The translations under genes were made by a program, and so were the position numbers. Below the pieces are notes generated by a model that saw only the letters and a list, made by a program, of their open reading frames with translations, had not been told where the DNA came from and searched no databases. From Rhodococcus yananensis (GTDB lineage: Bacteria > Actinomycetota > Actinomycetes > Mycobacteriales > Mycobacteriaceae), in contig NZ_JAIYEP010000044.1 in assembly GCF_020515525.1 (NCBI RefSeq), positions 1-37,100 on the forward strand: a stretch of DNA of 37,100 bases. Reading direction: 5' to 3'. This document shows positions 1 through 8,459 of this stretch, piece after piece; within the stretch, counting starts at the first letter, position 1, and each line of letters starts with the position of its first letter.

Positions 1-118
1 TGTCGAGTACGAGGCCGCCTACTGGGCAAATCACTCGGCGGCCGACTACCGTGAGACACCGGTCCTCGCTGAGGCTGGAACCAGATAGCTGAGCCTCCGC
101 CGAACTCGGGGCGATTCA
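1..118 (+). mobile_element. Right end of an IS3-family insertion sequence (cut by window edge)
   Basis: The right terminus of an IS3-type element. It carries the last codons of its transposase (2-88) and then about 30 non-coding bases ending CTCGGGGCGATTCA at 105-118. IS3-family elements end in TCA at the right and begin TGA at the left, and the reverse complement TGAATCGCCCCGAG has the usual look of an actinobacterial IS3 terminal repeat. At 119 the sequence changes directly into the IS1182-type transposase gene on the opposite strand, so this element inserted into it. The left end lies outside the window, so a target duplication cannot be checked here. Confidence 0.6.
2..88 (+). CDS. IS3-family transposase (OrfB/integrase), C-terminal 28 residues only
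   Basis: An open frame runs in from the left edge and ends at TAG 86-88. It reads VEYEAAYWANHSAADYRETP and a few more residues. The EYEAAYWA-type tail, followed by a short disordered end, is typical of the C-terminus of IS3-family DDE integrases, where a PAEYE or PVEFE motif precedes an aromatic pair. The catalytic core lies outside the window. The stop codon is 30 bp from the inferred IS end, the normal spacing for this family. Identification rests on a short tail plus the terminal repeat, so it is probable rather than certain. Confidence 0.5.
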   Translation, partial: VEYEAAYWANHSAADYRETPVLAEAGTR

Positions 119-1503
119 CCCTGTGCGCGCTGGCGGTGCTGGCGTTGCAGCACATGGTGCTCGCCCAGCAGCACCGAGCGGCCGGATTGTGAGGTGGTGC
201 ACCGCTGGCGCAGCGGACACTGCCGGCAGGCCGCACCGAACTTCGCCCGGCCCTGCGGCGACACTGTCCGCGTGACATCAGCCGGGCAGGTCAACGTGTT
301 TGCCGCGGCATCGAAGGTGAAGTCATCCAGACCAAACCCGCCCTCCACAGCGGGCCTGGTCGGCCAGGGTTTGACCAGGGGCAGCCACTGCTTTCCGGCG
401 AGGGTGGCCAGCATGTCTCCGGTGGCGTACGCCGAGTCTCCGAGCACTTCAATGTGTTCGACGTCTGTAGTGGTGGGATCTGTGGTCACCAGGTCCGCAC
501 CGACGGCGGCGTCGGAATTGTCCGGACCGCTGGCCCGAGTCAGCCGGGCCGCAGTGGTCAGCCCGGTATCGGGTTCGACCACGATGTGGGCTTTGAACCC
601 GTCCTGGCGACGCTGCTGGGTCTTGTGCGCGTGCCGGGCATCGGGGTCCACGGTAGAGATCACCCGGTCCGGGACGGTGCGGCGGGCGATGCGCCACCGG
701 CCGTCGGTGCCATCGGAATCCTCGGCGGGCTCGACGTCCTGGCCGGCGACCAATGCCAGCAGCGCCACCGCCTCGGCTGGTCTGCCGCCGGCGGCGGTGA
801 TCGCCTCAACATCCAGAGCCTCAAGCAGTGCCAGAGCGTCTGCGACCAGGGCCGAGACCAGCTCGTCGCGGGCGGCCTGGTCATCCCAGGCGATACGCGG
901 CTTACCGGCCTCGGAGCAATCGTGCCCGCACACCGCCGCCAACCGGGTGCACTCGGAGGCGATCAGCTCTTTCGCGCCGGGCACTTCGCGGCCGACCCGC
1001 CTGATCTGGGCGATGAGTTGGGTGATCGTGTCCTGACGGGCCACCGCATCATCCAGAACCGTCGAGTCCAGTGCGCGGCGGGTCTTAGTCTTGACCGCTC
1101 CGGTCTCGGCGATGACCTGGCGCACCACCTCGAAGATCCGCTGCGGATTCTCGCTGGCGGCCAGCCGGCGCCGCCAGTAAGTCAACGTCGACGAGTCGAC
1201 GCCCTTGGCATCGACCGCGTACCCGCACGCGGCCTTCCACCGCAGGTCAAACGTCAACGCATCCACGGCCTCCCGGTCGGAGTGCCCAAACAGAGCCTGA
1301 AGCACGATGACCGAGGCGATCACCTCCCCCGGGATCGACGGCCGGCCCCGGCCCGAGGGAAACAGATCGGCGAACAACTCCGCCGGGAACAAGCGACCCC
1401 GATGCTCGGCCAGCAACGCGAACACGCTGCCGGGCTCGAGCAGATGCCCCGCCACCGACACCACATCCAGCAACTCACGCTGCCGATCCCACTCACCCTG
1501 CAT
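46..1503 (-). pseudogene. IS1182-family transposase, 3' end truncated by the IS3 element
   Basis: The protein starts MQGEWDRQRELLDVVSVAGH and contains the N-terminal DUF772-like region (GRPSIPGEVIASVIVLQALF, near residues 53-72). It then has the first catalytic Asp region (ALDSTVLDDAVARQDT), a long insertion, the second Asp (HIEVLGDSAYATGD) and a Cys-rich stretch (CPADV...CRQCPLRQRCTT). Homology stops after the VLQRQHRQRAQ motif at about 119. The remaining 24 codons, down to the stop at 46, are antisense IS3 sequence. Full-length members continue with a VERSIAWL-type segment that supplies the catalytic Glu; this is lost, so the DDE triad is incomplete and the product should be inactive. The true remnant is 119-1503. 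Confidence 0.8.
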
Positions 1504-1567
1504 GAACCAAGTATTTTCGGGCCCGGGTCACCCCGTGGGGCGGACACCCTGATTGTTCAGCAGTCTC
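119..1567 (-). mobile_element. Remnant of an IS1182-family insertion sequence
   Basis: The remnant consists of the truncated transposase gene and about 65 bp upstream of its start codon. The outer boundary near 1567-1570 is inferred from the point where the antitoxin-like reading frame (1568-1696) abruptly ends. The other end was lost to the IS3 insertion at 118/119, so terminal repeats and target duplications cannot be compared. The exact right boundary is uncertain by several bases. Confidence 0.5.
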
Positions 1568-1696
1568 CTAGCGCAGCTTCTCGACGTCGTAGCCGACCGT
1601 GGCCTCGTCCGCCCACTCCTCGATCATCGCGTCCGCGACGGGCTTGCCGTTGATCGTCTCCCCGGACATACCCAGGATCGAGCGGGCCGCCGACAT
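1568..1696 (-). pseudogene. Truncated ribbon-helix-helix antitoxin-like gene (N-terminal part)
   Basis: A 42-codon frame downstream of qcrB ends ETINGKPVADAMIEEWADEA, then TVGYDVEKLR and a stop. The block NGKPVxDxMIxxWADEAxxGYDVExLR resembles the N-terminus of small actinobacterial RHH/CopG-type antitoxins, which continue with a RRGR linker and a DNA-binding arm. Here the frame stops just where RRGR would be expected, at the edge of the IS1182 remnant, so the DNA-binding part was probably removed by insertion. No matching toxin gene is visible. The start could be ATG 1696 or ATG 1669; neither has a clear ribosome binding site. The assignment is from motif memory only. Confidence 0.35.
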
Positions 1697-1792
1697 CGCG
1701 GTAGGGCAGTCGGACGTCGCCGAGGTCGGGGAACTGCTCTGCCTGTTCGATCATGACCGCACGACAGGTCCACAGTACGAGCCACGAACGAC

Positions 1793-1831
1793 GGGAGAGG
1801 CCCCGAACCGTGCTGGTTCGGGGCCTCTCCC
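1793..1831 (-). terminator. Strong hairpin terminator after qcrB
   Basis: A near-perfect stem: 1793-1809 pairs with 1815-1831 (GGGAGAGGCCCCGAAC against its complement, 17 bp with the closing C-G) around a 5-nt loop. It lies 24 bp beyond the qcrB stop codon. There is no long U-run, as is common in actinobacterial terminators. It separates the respiratory operon from the mobile DNA. Confidence 0.75.
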
Positions 1832-1854
1832 GTGAGTATCGGACGAGCCGAGGA

Positions 1855-3516
1855 TCAGTGGATCGCGTTGCCACTTTCGTCTGCGTCGTCATCGGACTTG
1901 CCGTGCACGCGGTCCTGGTACTCCTTCAGGACGGTGCGCTGCTTGATCTCGGCCTCGTGGTGGGCGGCCTCGAGGGCTGCCGATTCGTCGGCCGGATCCG
2001 CGCTCCACCAGCTGCCCGCACCGGGCTTGCCGGCGCTGCCGAGGCGGTTCATCCGCTTCGGCACGGTCGCGCCCTGGTAGTCGAGCGGAACCGGGTGGCC
2101 GTGGTCGTCGACCGGGCCGAGCGGCTGGTGGATCTCGATGTACTCGCCGTGCGGCAGGCGACGGACGATACCCGTCTCGATGCCGTGCTCGAGCACCTGA
2201 CGGTCGCTGCGCTGCAGCCCCAGGCAGAACCGGTAGGTGATGTAGTACACGAGCGGCGGCAGCACCACCATGCCGATACGGCCCATCCACGTCGTCGCGT
2301 TGATCGAGATGTCGAACTTGAACGCGATCAGGTCGTTGATGCACATCAGCGTCAGGACCAGGTAGAAGGTCAGCGCCATCATGCCCAGACCGGTGCGGAC
2401 CGGGGCGTCACGCGGACGCTGCAGCAGGTTGTGGTGTGCGTCGTCCTTCGAGAACTTCTTCTCGATCCACGGGTACGTGGTGAGGATGACGAACACCAGG
2501 CCCATGATCACGGCGACCCAGAACACGGCCGGGATCGTGTAGCGATCGAACAGGTAGATCTCCCACGCCGGCCAGGTACGGGCCAGACCGTCCGTCCACA
2601 TCATGTAGAAGTCGGGCTGCGAACCGGCCGAGACCTGCGACGGGTTGTACGGGCCGATGTTCCACACCGGGTTGATCTGCAACAGACCGGACATCAGGGC
2701 GAGGACAGCGAACGTCATCGCGAAGAACGCGCCGGACTTGACGGCGAACACGGGGAGGATGCGGACACCCACGACGTTGTTCTCGGTGCGGCCGGGGCCG
2801 GGGAACTGCGTGTGCTTCTGGTACCAGACCAGCGCGAGGTGCGCGGCGATCAGGGCGAGGATGATGCCCGGGATCAGCAGGATGTGCAGCACGTAGAACC
2901 GCGGGATGATCAGGTCGCCGGGGAAGTCGCCACCGAAGATCGCCCAGTGCAGCCAGGTACCGATGATCGGCACCGACAGGGTGATGCCGGAGAACGCGGC
3001 GCGCAGACCCGTACCGGACAGCAGATCGTCGGGCAGCGAGTACCCGAAGAAGCCCTCGAACATCGCGAGGATGAGCAGCAGCGATCCGATGACCCAGTTC
3101 GCTTCACGCGGGCGTCGGAACGCGCCGGTGAAGAAGATGCGAAGCAGGTGCACGATGATCGACGCCGCGAACATCAGCGCCGCCCAGTGGTGGATCTGGC
3201 GGACGAACAGGCCGCCGCGGACCTCGAACGAGATGTTCAGTGTCGTCTCGTAGGCGCGGGACATGCCCACACCCCGCAGCGGGGTGTACACGCCGTCGTA
3301 CGTCACGTGTGCCAGCGACGGGTCGAAGAACAGGGTCAGGAACACACCCGAGATCAGCAGGATGATGAAGCTGTACAGCGCGACTTCACCCAGCAGGAAC
3401 GACCAGTGTGTCGGGAAGACCTTGTTGATCTGCCGGCGGATGCCGGGCGAGAGGTGATAACGAGAATCGAGGTTCTCGCCCACCTTCGCAGCGTGGGATT
3501 GTGTTGCAGTACTCAC
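1855..3516 (-). CDS. qcrB: Cytochrome bc1 complex cytochrome b subunit
   Basis: Membrane core of complex III. It oxidises menaquinol at the Qo site and passes electrons through two b hemes; in actinobacteria it works in a bc1-aa3 supercomplex. The 553-residue protein has the expected set of transmembrane helices, paired heme-ligand histidines in helix B (H109 or H110 with H123) and helix D (H211 with H226), and the actinobacterial PDFY version of the Qo-site PEWY motif at 301-304. A long hydrophilic C-terminal tail (about 430-553) is typical of this phylum. The start is GTG at 3516, overlapping the qcrA stop as GTGA, so the two are translationally coupled. Last gene of ctaE-qcrC-qcrA-qcrB. 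Confidence 0.97.
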   Translation of the reverse strand: MSTATQSHAAKVGENLDSRYHLSPGIRRQINKVFPTHWSFLLGEVALYSFIILLISGVFLTLFFDPSLAHVTYDGVYTPLRGVGMSRAYETTLNISFEVRGGLFVRQIHHWAALMFAASIIVHLLRIFFTGAFRRPREANWVIGSLLLILAMFEGFFGYSLPDDLLSGTGLRAAFSGITLSVPIIGTWLHWAIFGGDFPGDLIIPRFYVLHILLIPGIILALIAAHLALVWYQKHTQFPGPGRTENNVVGVRILPVFAVKSGAFFAMTFAVLALMSGLLQINPVWNIGPYNPSQVSAGSQPDFYMMWTDGLARTWPAWEIYLFDRYTIPAVFWVAVIMGLVFVILTTYPWIEKKFSKDDAHHNLLQRPRDAPVRTGLGMMALTFYLVLTLMCINDLIAFKFDISINATTWMGRIGMVVLPPLVYYITYRFCLGLQRSDRQVLEHGIETGIVRRLPHGEYIEIHQPLGPVDDHGHPVPLDYQGATVPKRMNRLGSAGKPGAGSWWSADPADESAALEAAHHEAEIKQRTVLKEYQDRVHGKSDDDADESGNAIH

Positions 3517-4640
3517 GGGCGACGCTCCCAGAAGGCCGGTCCGAGCGCTTCGATGAAGTCACCGTTGGCGACGAGGAAGCCCTCTTCGTTCACTGTAATG
3601 GGCAGCTGCGGCAGGGCACGAGCAGCGGGGCCGAACACCGGCTTGCCGTACTCCAGCGCATCGAACTGCGACTGGTGGCACGGGCAGAGGATCCGGTTGG
3701 TCTGCTGTTCGTACAGCGACGTCGGGCAGCCGAGATGCGTGCAGATCTTCGAGTAGGCGAAGTAGTCGCCGTAGTTGAAGCTCTCCTGGCCCTTGCGCTT
3801 GACGGCGTTCTCGGCGTCCTCCGTGCGCAGACGGATCAGCATGACCGCGTTGCGGATGCCGCGCAACCCGTCGAGCAGCGCGTGATCGTCGCCGCGGTCG
3901 GTCTCCCGGAACGGGAAGACCGTCTCCATACCGCCGGCGTCGAGATCCTCGGGCCGGACCAGCACGATGTCCTGCGGGCGACCGGTGTCGCGGCGAAGGT
4001 AGATGGTCTCACCCTCGTAGCGCGGGGTCCAGCCGGACACCCACAGCGGCGACTTGTCCCCCTCGGCCCACGGGTTCTTGATCAGGCCGCCGAGCGGCAT
4101 GATCAGCCCGACGCCGAGCGCGCCACCGCCGAAGATCGCGGTGCGCTTGATCAGCTTGCGGCGGGGCAGCGTCGAGGTCTCGAGCGAATCGGAGAGCTCG
4201 GCGACGATCGTCTTGCGATCGACCTCGGCGGACGGCCCGTCGTGGCGATCCTGGATCGAGACCTCTTCGGGAATGAACTTCTTGGTGAACTGCACAGCGC
4301 CGACACCGACACCGAGGATCGAAAGACCCAGCGTCAGGCCCAGCACCGGCGTGTAGAAGCTGTACCACCGGTAGTTCTGGTCGCCGATGCCCTGGTACTC
4401 CCACGGCCAGAACAGGTACGCGAGGATGAACGCGACACCGGAGATGCCGGCGAGGATGAACCAGAACGCGACGTTGCGCTCCGCGCGCCGTTCGGCGCGG
4501 GTGCCCTCGACGGGCCACCGATCCTTGCGGAACGCGACATCGACGCCGTCGAGTTTCGTACCGAGCGCGACGAGGTCGTCGCGGCTCATCTGGTCGAGGT
4601 TTTCGATGGAGTGCTTGTTCGGCGTGTCGCCGCTGCTCAT
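3513..4640 (-). CDS. qcrA: Cytochrome bc1 complex Rieske iron-sulfur subunit
   Basis: Carries electrons from menaquinol at the QcrB Qo site to the diheme cytochrome c. The C-terminal Rieske domain shows both cluster motifs, CTHLGC (about residues 300-305) and CPCHQSQF (about 319-326), which give the two Cys and two His ligands. The N-terminal half has three hydrophobic helices, the long actinobacterial form instead of the single anchor found in proteobacteria. I prefer ATG 4640 ([17 protein letters not shown]), which overlaps the qcrC stop as ATGA; a frame-consistent upstream start at 4658 would lie inside qcrC. About 375 residues. Confidence 0.95.
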   Translation of the reverse strand: MSSGDTPNKHSIENLDQMSRDDLVALGTKLDGVDVAFRKDRWPVEGTRAERRAERNVAFWFILAGISGVAFILAYLFWPWEYQGIGDQNYRWYSFYTPVLGLTLGLSILGVGVGAVQFTKKFIPEEVSIQDRHDGPSAEVDRKTIVAELSDSLETSTLPRRKLIKRTAIFGGGALGVGLIMPLGGLIKNPWAEGDKSPLWVSGWTPRYEGETIYLRRDTGRPQDIVLVRPEDLDAGGMETVFPFRETDRGDDHALLDGLRGIRNAVMLIRLRTEDAENAVKRKGQESFNYGDYFAYSKICTHLGCPTSLYEQQTNRILCPCHQSQFDALEYGKPVFGPAARALPQLPITVNEEGFLVANGDFIEALGPAFWERRP

Positions 4641-5509
4641 GACCTTGCTCCGATCCACAGTGCGGCGCCGACGACTGCGACGATGCCGACAGCGAACACC
4701 GCGGGACCTTCGGCACCCGGACCGAAGCCGCCGAGCCCGTAACCGCCCGGATCCTGGGTCTCGGCGGCGGACTTGATGTACGCGATGATGTCTTGCTTCT
4801 CCTCGACCGTCAGCTGACGGTCGGAGAACTTCGGCATGTTCTGGGGGCCCGTGAGCATGGCGGTGTAGATCTGCTGCTCGCTCGCGGGATCCAGATTGGG
4901 TGCGAACTTGCCACCGGAGAGGGCGCCACCACGGCCGGTGAAGTTGTGGCAGGAGGCGCAGTTCTGGCGGAACAACTCGCTACCGCGACCGATGTCGTTG
5001 CCGCGGAGCGACGACTGGGCGATGTCGCCGTTCTCGTCGCGGATGATGGTGGGGCCACCACCGTTCGCCTGGATGTAGGCGCCGAGCGCGTCGATCTGGC
5101 CGGCGTCGAACTTGGGGTCCTTGCGCTGGGCCTGGGCCTCGTTCCGGGCCATCGGCATACGGCCGGAGGACACCTGGAAGTAGACGGCGGCCTCGCCGAC
5201 GCCGATCAGGGACGGACCGCGGTCCTGGACGCCCTGAAGATTGACGCCGTGGCAGGTGACACAAGAAGTCTCGTAGAGCTGCTTGCCCTCACGGATCAGC
5301 GCGTTCTGGTCGTCCTGCGCGATCGCGACCTGCGGCTCGGGCGTCAGGGCGGACGCGAGGAAGCCGGCGCTGAGCAGGCCGAGGGCGAGCACGAGGGCGC
5401 CGGTGACACGGCGCCGGAGCTTGCGCTGACGGCGGGACTTGGCAGCAGGGGCTGCCGAGGATCGACCGGGCATGTCACCCTCGGGTGCGAGAGGTGGGGA
5501 TGAACTCAT
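4637..5509 (-). CDS. qcrC: Cytochrome bc1 complex diheme cytochrome c subunit
   Basis: Electron carrier that replaces both cytochrome c1 and a soluble cytochrome c in actinobacteria, handing electrons directly to the aa3 oxidase. Two CxxCH heme-binding motifs are visible: CVTCH at 83-87 and CASCH at 184-188. A membrane anchor follows the basic N-terminus (about 35-55) and a second lies at the C-terminus (about 268-287), with the heme domains outside the membrane. 290 residues, normal for the family. The start has an AAGGGA ribosome binding site about 8 nt upstream. It overlaps qcrA by 4 nt and follows ctaE by 64 bp. Confidence 0.96.
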   Translation of the reverse strand: MSSSPPLAPEGDMPGRSSAAPAAKSRRQRKLRRRVTGALVLALGLLSAGFLASALTPEPQVAIAQDDQNALIREGKQLYETSCVTCHGVNLQGVQDRGPSLIGVGEAAVYFQVSSGRMPMARNEAQAQRKDPKFDAGQIDALGAYIQANGGGPTIIRDENGDIAQSSLRGNDIGRGSELFRQNCASCHNFTGRGGALSGGKFAPNLDPASEQQIYTAMLTGPQNMPKFSDRQLTVEEKQDIIAYIKSAAETQDPGGYGLGGFGPGAEGPAVFAVGIVAVVGAALWIGARS

Positions 5510-5573
5510 CTGTATCCCTTTTTGTATGTCGGGACGGACTGGACGTCAGGGGGCTGCCTGGGCGTTCAGCTGG

Positions 5574-6188
5574 CTAACGGATGAAATAGATCGTGGCAAA
5601 CAGCGCGATCCACACGATGTCGACGAAGTGCCAGTAGTACGACACCACGATCGCCGCGGTGGCCTGCGCGGGCGTGAACTTGCTGACCTTGGTGCGGAAC
5701 AGCAGGAACACGAAGGCGATGAGACCGCCGATCACGTGCAGCCCGTGGAAACCGGTCGTGATGTAGAACACCGAGCCGTACACGCTGCCCGGGATCGTCG
5801 TACCGTGTTGGACCAGGTGGAAGTACTCGTAGCCCTGGCCGAGCACGAAGAACGTGCCCATTGCGAGGGTGACGATGTACCACCGCCGGAGACCGAACAC
5901 GTCGCCGCGTTCCGCGGCGAAGACACCCAGCTGGCACGTGAACGAGGACGCAACCAGCACCAGCGTCACCGGCACGGCCAGCCACAGGTTCAGTTCGGTG
6001 GGCGGCGGAGGCCACATGCCCTCCGGTGCCTGTGCCCGCGCCACGAAGTACATGGCGAAGAGCCCTGCAAAAAACATGAGCTCACTGGACAACCACACGA
6101 TGGTGCCGACGCTGACCAGGTTGGGCCGGTTCAACGAGTGCACGCGCTGTGTGATTGCAGATCCTGAAGTCCCTACTGCGCTCGTCAC
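5574..6188 (-). CDS. ctaE: Cytochrome c oxidase subunit III (aa3-type)
   Basis: Integral membrane subunit of the terminal aa3 oxidase that stabilises subunit I and its proton uptake. 204 residues with five or more hydrophobic helices and the conserved subunit III stretches [20 protein letters not shown] near residues 35-54 and FHGLHVIGG in the second half. First gene of the ctaE-qcrCAB operon, a conserved actinobacterial arrangement that places a complex IV subunit with complex III. The start is GTG 6188, with a CATACT box 7 nt upstream on the same strand, which suggests a leaderless transcript. Confidence 0.95.
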   Translation of the reverse strand: MTSAVGTSGSAITQRVHSLNRPNLVSVGTIVWLSSELMFFAGLFAMYFVARAQAPEGMWPPPPTELNLWLAVPVTLVLVASSFTCQLGVFAAERGDVFGLRRWYIVTLAMGTFFVLGQGYEYFHLVQHGTTIPGSVYGSVFYITTGFHGLHVIGGLIAFVFLLFRTKVSKFTPAQATAAIVVSYYWHFVDIVWIALFATIYFIR

Positions 6189-6195
6189 GCTGGCT

Positions 6196-6201
6196 AGTAT
6201 G
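6196..6201 (-). promoter_or_regulatory. Putative -10 box of ctaE (CATACT)
   Basis: On the minus strand CATACT is followed by 7 nt and then the GTG start of ctaE. This geometry puts the transcription start at or next to the start codon, a leaderless arrangement. The 137-bp gap to the divergent gene at 6326 holds no other clear promoter. Confidence 0.4.
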
Positions 6202-6325
6202 ACCCGTCGTAGTACGTGATGGGCAATCGGGGCCGAAATCGGCGCGTCTCAGCAGCTCCCGAGAAGCGTTTCTGCAGCGGAGACAGGGTTGCGAGCCGAT
6301 CCCCGCGCCGTGCGATCGTGGTGAC

Positions 6326-6781
6326 ATGAGCACTGGAACAGGGATGTGGGCGCGGTTGCGGACGTGGGTGACGGGCAACCGCACCGAACCTTTGGACCCC
6401 ACCCGCACCGACCTCGTGATCGTCGTGGCTTCCTTCGACGACGCCGAGGCGTGCTCGACCGCTCTGGAACGCGGAGCCGACGGCACGCCCCGCTGGACGG
6501 AAGACGCGGAGGCGGTGCTGCGGCACCACCTCGAGCTGCCGATCGCCGCGGTCGACGAGGCGATCGCTCTGGCGGGGCAGGACGGATACGTCCGGGTGCC
6601 GGCGACCGGGGGACCGTCGGATCCGGAGCCCGCCGACCGGGTGTCGCTCATCCTGCAGCGAGTGCAGGTGCTCGACGCGCTCCACTGCGCCCAGGAGAAG
6701 TCCCGGATGGCCTCGCTCGCCCAGCGGCTCGGCGGTGACGCACACGGATGGGATGCCCTGCAGCCCGGTACGGCGGACTGA
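6326..6781 (+). CDS. Conserved hypothetical protein (function unknown)
   Basis: A 151-residue soluble, acidic protein with no signal peptide or membrane helix. It starts MSTGTGMWARLRTWVTGNRT and has an alpha/beta-looking core (DLVIVVASFDDAEACSTALE, then about 50-90 with hydrophobic repeats), followed by a helical C-terminal part (DRVSLILQRVQVLDALHCAQ). I do not recognise a characterised family. It sits between divergent ctaE and co-directional trpD. Codon use and GC-rich third positions match its neighbours, so it looks like a real gene. The ATG start follows a GTGGTGAC sequence with no strong ribosome binding site. Confidence 0.7.
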   Translation: MSTGTGMWARLRTWVTGNRTEPLDPTRTDLVIVVASFDDAEACSTALERGADGTPRWTEDAEAVLRHHLELPIAAVDEAIALAGQDGYVRVPATGGPSDPEPADRVSLILQRVQVLDALHCAQEKSRMASLAQRLGGDAHGWDALQPGTAD

Positions 6782-6833
6782 CCGGCGCGACGCACCGACC
6801 GGACGGCCGTGCGGACACCGGCCACCGCGTCGC

Positions 6834-6839
6834 TAAGCT
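6834..6839 (+). promoter_or_regulatory. Putative -10 box upstream of trpD (TAAGCT)
   Basis: TAAGCT fits the actinobacterial TAnnnT -10 form. The transcription start would be near 6846, just before the two dyads at 6850-6892. No convincing -35 element is seen. Confidence 0.35.
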
Positions 6840-6849
6840 CTCCGGGCGT

Positions 6850-6892
6850 GGACACACACGGTGTCCGCAGCTGCGTGGACACGGCAGTGTCC
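6850..6892. promoter_or_regulatory. Two GGACAC/GTGTCC dyads in the trpD leader
   Basis: Two inverted repeats lie in tandem: GGACAC-N5-GTGTCC at 6850-6866 and GGACAC-N4-GTGTCC at 6877-6892, with centres about 26.5 bp apart. A further single GGACAC lies at 6813-6818. They fall between the putative -10 box and the trpD start, where a repressor could act, or they could form RNA hairpins. The cognate factor is unknown. Confidence 0.35.
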
Positions 6893-6925
6893 GGTTGGGA
6901 GCGAGTTGCGGTGGAGGCGGGTGCG

Positions 6926-7999
6926 ATGAACGTGAGGCGACGAACGGACGAGGTGGCCTCGAGCTGGCCCGCGGTGCTCGGCGCACTGACCGGTGGACGT
7001 GACCTGACACGCGACGAAGCCCGGTGGGCGATGGACGAGATCTTCTCCGACAACGCGAGCCCCGCGCAGATCGCGGCGTTCGGTGTCGCACTGAAGATGA
7101 AGGGGGAGACCCCCGAAGAACTGAGGGCCCTCGCCGACACGATGCTCGGCTACGCCCACCTCGTGCCCGTCGACGACGACACCGTCGACATCGTGGGTAC
7201 CGGCGGCGACCGGGCCAACACCGTCAACATCTCGACGATGGCCTCGCTCGTGGTCGCGGCGACGGGAATCCGCGTCGTCAAGCACGGCAATCGCGCCGCC
7301 TCGTCGAAGAGCGGCGGCGCCGACGTGCTCGAAGCACTCGGAATACACATCGACCTCGGACCCGAGCAGGTTGCCGAATCGATCGCCGGTGCGGGCATCG
7401 GCTTCTGCTTCGCGCCGGTCTACCATCCGGCCCTCCGATTCGCGGCCGCACCCCGCAAACAGATCGGCATTCCGACCGTCTTCAACGTGCTCGGACCGCT
7501 CACCAACCCGGCCCGGCCGCGGGCCGGTCTCATCGGATGCGCGTTCGAACCGCTCGTGCCGACGGTCGCGGGTGTGCTCGCCCAGCGAGGCAACAGTGCT
7601 CTGGTGGTGCGTGGAGACGACGGACTCGACGAACTGACGACATCGACGACGTCGACCGTGCACGTCGTGTCGGGCGGCGACGTGCGTGTCGAGACCCTCG
7701 ATCCGACGCGCCTGGGGATCCCCCGGGTGCCGTTGGATGCGCTGCGCGGCGGAGACGCGGACGAGAACGCGGCGATCGCGCGACGGATGCTCGCCGGTGA
7801 GACCGGCGCGGTACGCGACGCCGTCGTGCTCAACGCGGCCGGGGCCATCGCCGCGTTCCGGGGCCTCGACGGGTCGCTCGAGGACGCGATGGCCGCGGGC
7901 GTGGAGGCCGCGACGGCGGCGATCGACGGCGGCGGAGCCGCCCGGGTTCTCGAGAAGTGGGCCGAGGTCACGACCCGGCTCGGTGCTGACGGGCGCTGA
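6926..7999 (+). CDS. trpD: Anthranilate phosphoribosyltransferase
   Basis: Second step of tryptophan synthesis: joins anthranilate and PRPP to give phosphoribosyl-anthranilate. The product shows the diagnostic glycine-rich PRPP loop [16 protein letters not shown] (about residues 90-105), then [19 protein letters not shown], and [15 protein letters not shown] further on, all hallmarks of the TrpD family. I chose ATG 6926 because a GGAGG ribosome binding site (6912-6917 region) lies 8 nt upstream and the N-terminus then aligns with a normal TrpD of about 357 residues. The frame stays open further upstream, but those codons overlap the dyads. The stop codon lies inside the first copy of a 25-bp tandem repeat. 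Stand-alone, not in a trp operon here. Confidence 0.95.
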   Translation: MNVRRRTDEVASSWPAVLGALTGGRDLTRDEARWAMDEIFSDNASPAQIAAFGVALKMKGETPEELRALADTMLGYAHLVPVDDDTVDIVGTGGDRANTVNISTMASLVVAATGIRVVKHGNRAASSKSGGADVLEALGIHIDLGPEQVAESIAGAGIGFCFAPVYHPALRFAAAPRKQIGIPTVFNVLGPLTNPARPRAGLIGCAFEPLVPTVAGVLAQRGNSALVVRGDDGLDELTTSTTSTVHVVSGGDVRVETLDPTRLGIPRVPLDALRGGDADENAAIARRMLAGETGAVRDAVVLNAAGAIAAFRGLDGSLEDAMAAGVEAATAAIDGGGAARVLEKWAEVTTRLGADGR

Positions 8000-8100
8000 C
8001 AAGCGCGGTGCTGACGGGCGCTGACAAGCGCGGTGCTGACGGGCGCTGACACGCGCGGTGCTCACGGGCGCCGGCAAGCGCGGTGCTCGCGCGCGTCGAC
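7981..8100. repeat. 25-bp tandem repeat, four full copies plus one partial
   Basis: The unit begins CGGTGCTGACGGGCGCTGAC and ends AAGCG. Copies lie at 7981-8005, 8006-8030 (identical), 8031-8055 (one or two changes), 8056-8080 (more diverged) and a degenerate fifth from 8081. The first copy contains the trpD stop codon (7997-7999), so the array grew outward from the gene end. Each unit boundary has a self-complementary GCGC...GCGC pair around TGACAA that could form a short hairpin. It lies between the converging trpD and Lrp-domain genes. Confidence 0.85.
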
Positions 8101-8171
8101 GGGAAGGGCCCCGCGGTACGGACGAGTCGGTGCCGCGGCGGGCCGGTCACCGAGGGCACCGCGGGGAGCCG

Positions 8172-8447
8172 TCAGTCGCCGATGGAGAACCCGGCCTCGA
8201 CGTCAGCGCTCGAGTAGGACTGGAACGCGATGTGCGTGACGGTCTTCTCGACGCCCTCGACCTTGTTGATGCCGCGGGTGACGACGTCGGCGATCTGCGC
8301 GTGGTCGCGGACACGGACGACGGCGACGAGATCGACGTCGCCCGCGCACGAGTACACGGTGTCGACCCCGGCGAGATCGGCGACCGCCTGCGCGGTCTCC
8401 GGGATGCGGTGGGCGTCGGCGTCGATCAGGACGATGGCATTGATCAT
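8172..8447 (-). CDS. Stand-alone Lrp/AsnC ligand-binding (RAM) domain protein
   Basis: A 91-residue protein that matches only the C-terminal effector-binding domain of Lrp/AsnC regulators and lacks the helix-turn-helix. The alpha/beta pattern MINAIVLIDADAHRIPETAQ, then VDTVYSCAGDVDLVAVVRV and VEKTVTHIAFQSY, is typical of the RAM fold, which forms dimers and higher oligomers and binds amino acids. It probably senses a small molecule or pairs with a full-length Lrp protein encoded elsewhere. It lies 12 bp downstream of the nuclease gene on the same strand, so the two are likely co-transcribed. The ORF is complete and normal for stand-alone RAM proteins. Confidence 0.88.
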   Translation of the reverse strand: MINAIVLIDADAHRIPETAQAVADLAGVDTVYSCAGDVDLVAVVRVRDHAQIADVVTRGINKVEGVEKTVTHIAFQSYSSADVEAGFSIGD

Positions 8448-8459
8448 GAGGGCACCTTA

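Noticed and set aside
1697-1792. Alternative minus-strand frame through the antitoxin region beginning MIEQAEQFPDLGDVRLPY
   Set aside because: After about 20 residues it becomes Arg/Gly-rich nonsense, whereas the other phase gives the antitoxin-like block; kept only as a possible sign of a frameshift.
1753-3756. Long plus-strand open frame opposite qcrB (and similar long frames opposite qcrA, qcrC, crtE and aroG)
   Set aside because: Antisense shadows caused by GC-rich codon bias; composition is rich in Arg/His/Asp with no domain, while the opposite strand encodes clear families.
4637-4658. qcrA start at 4658
   Set aside because: It would lie inside qcrC and lose the ATGA coupling; ATG 4640 is more likely.
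6840-6930. Possible Trp-rich leader peptide for attenuation of trpD
   Set aside because: One frame contains three Trp codons, but they are scattered, there is no good start codon, and no terminator/antiterminator pair is visible.
7981-8100. CRISPR-like array
   Set aside because: Direct repeats are contiguous with no spacers; a simple tandem repeat.
7968-8159. Repetitive peptide frames across the 25-bp repeat
   Set aside because: The repeat unit gives open frames in several phases without start signals; better explained as non-coding tandem repeat beyond the trpD stop.
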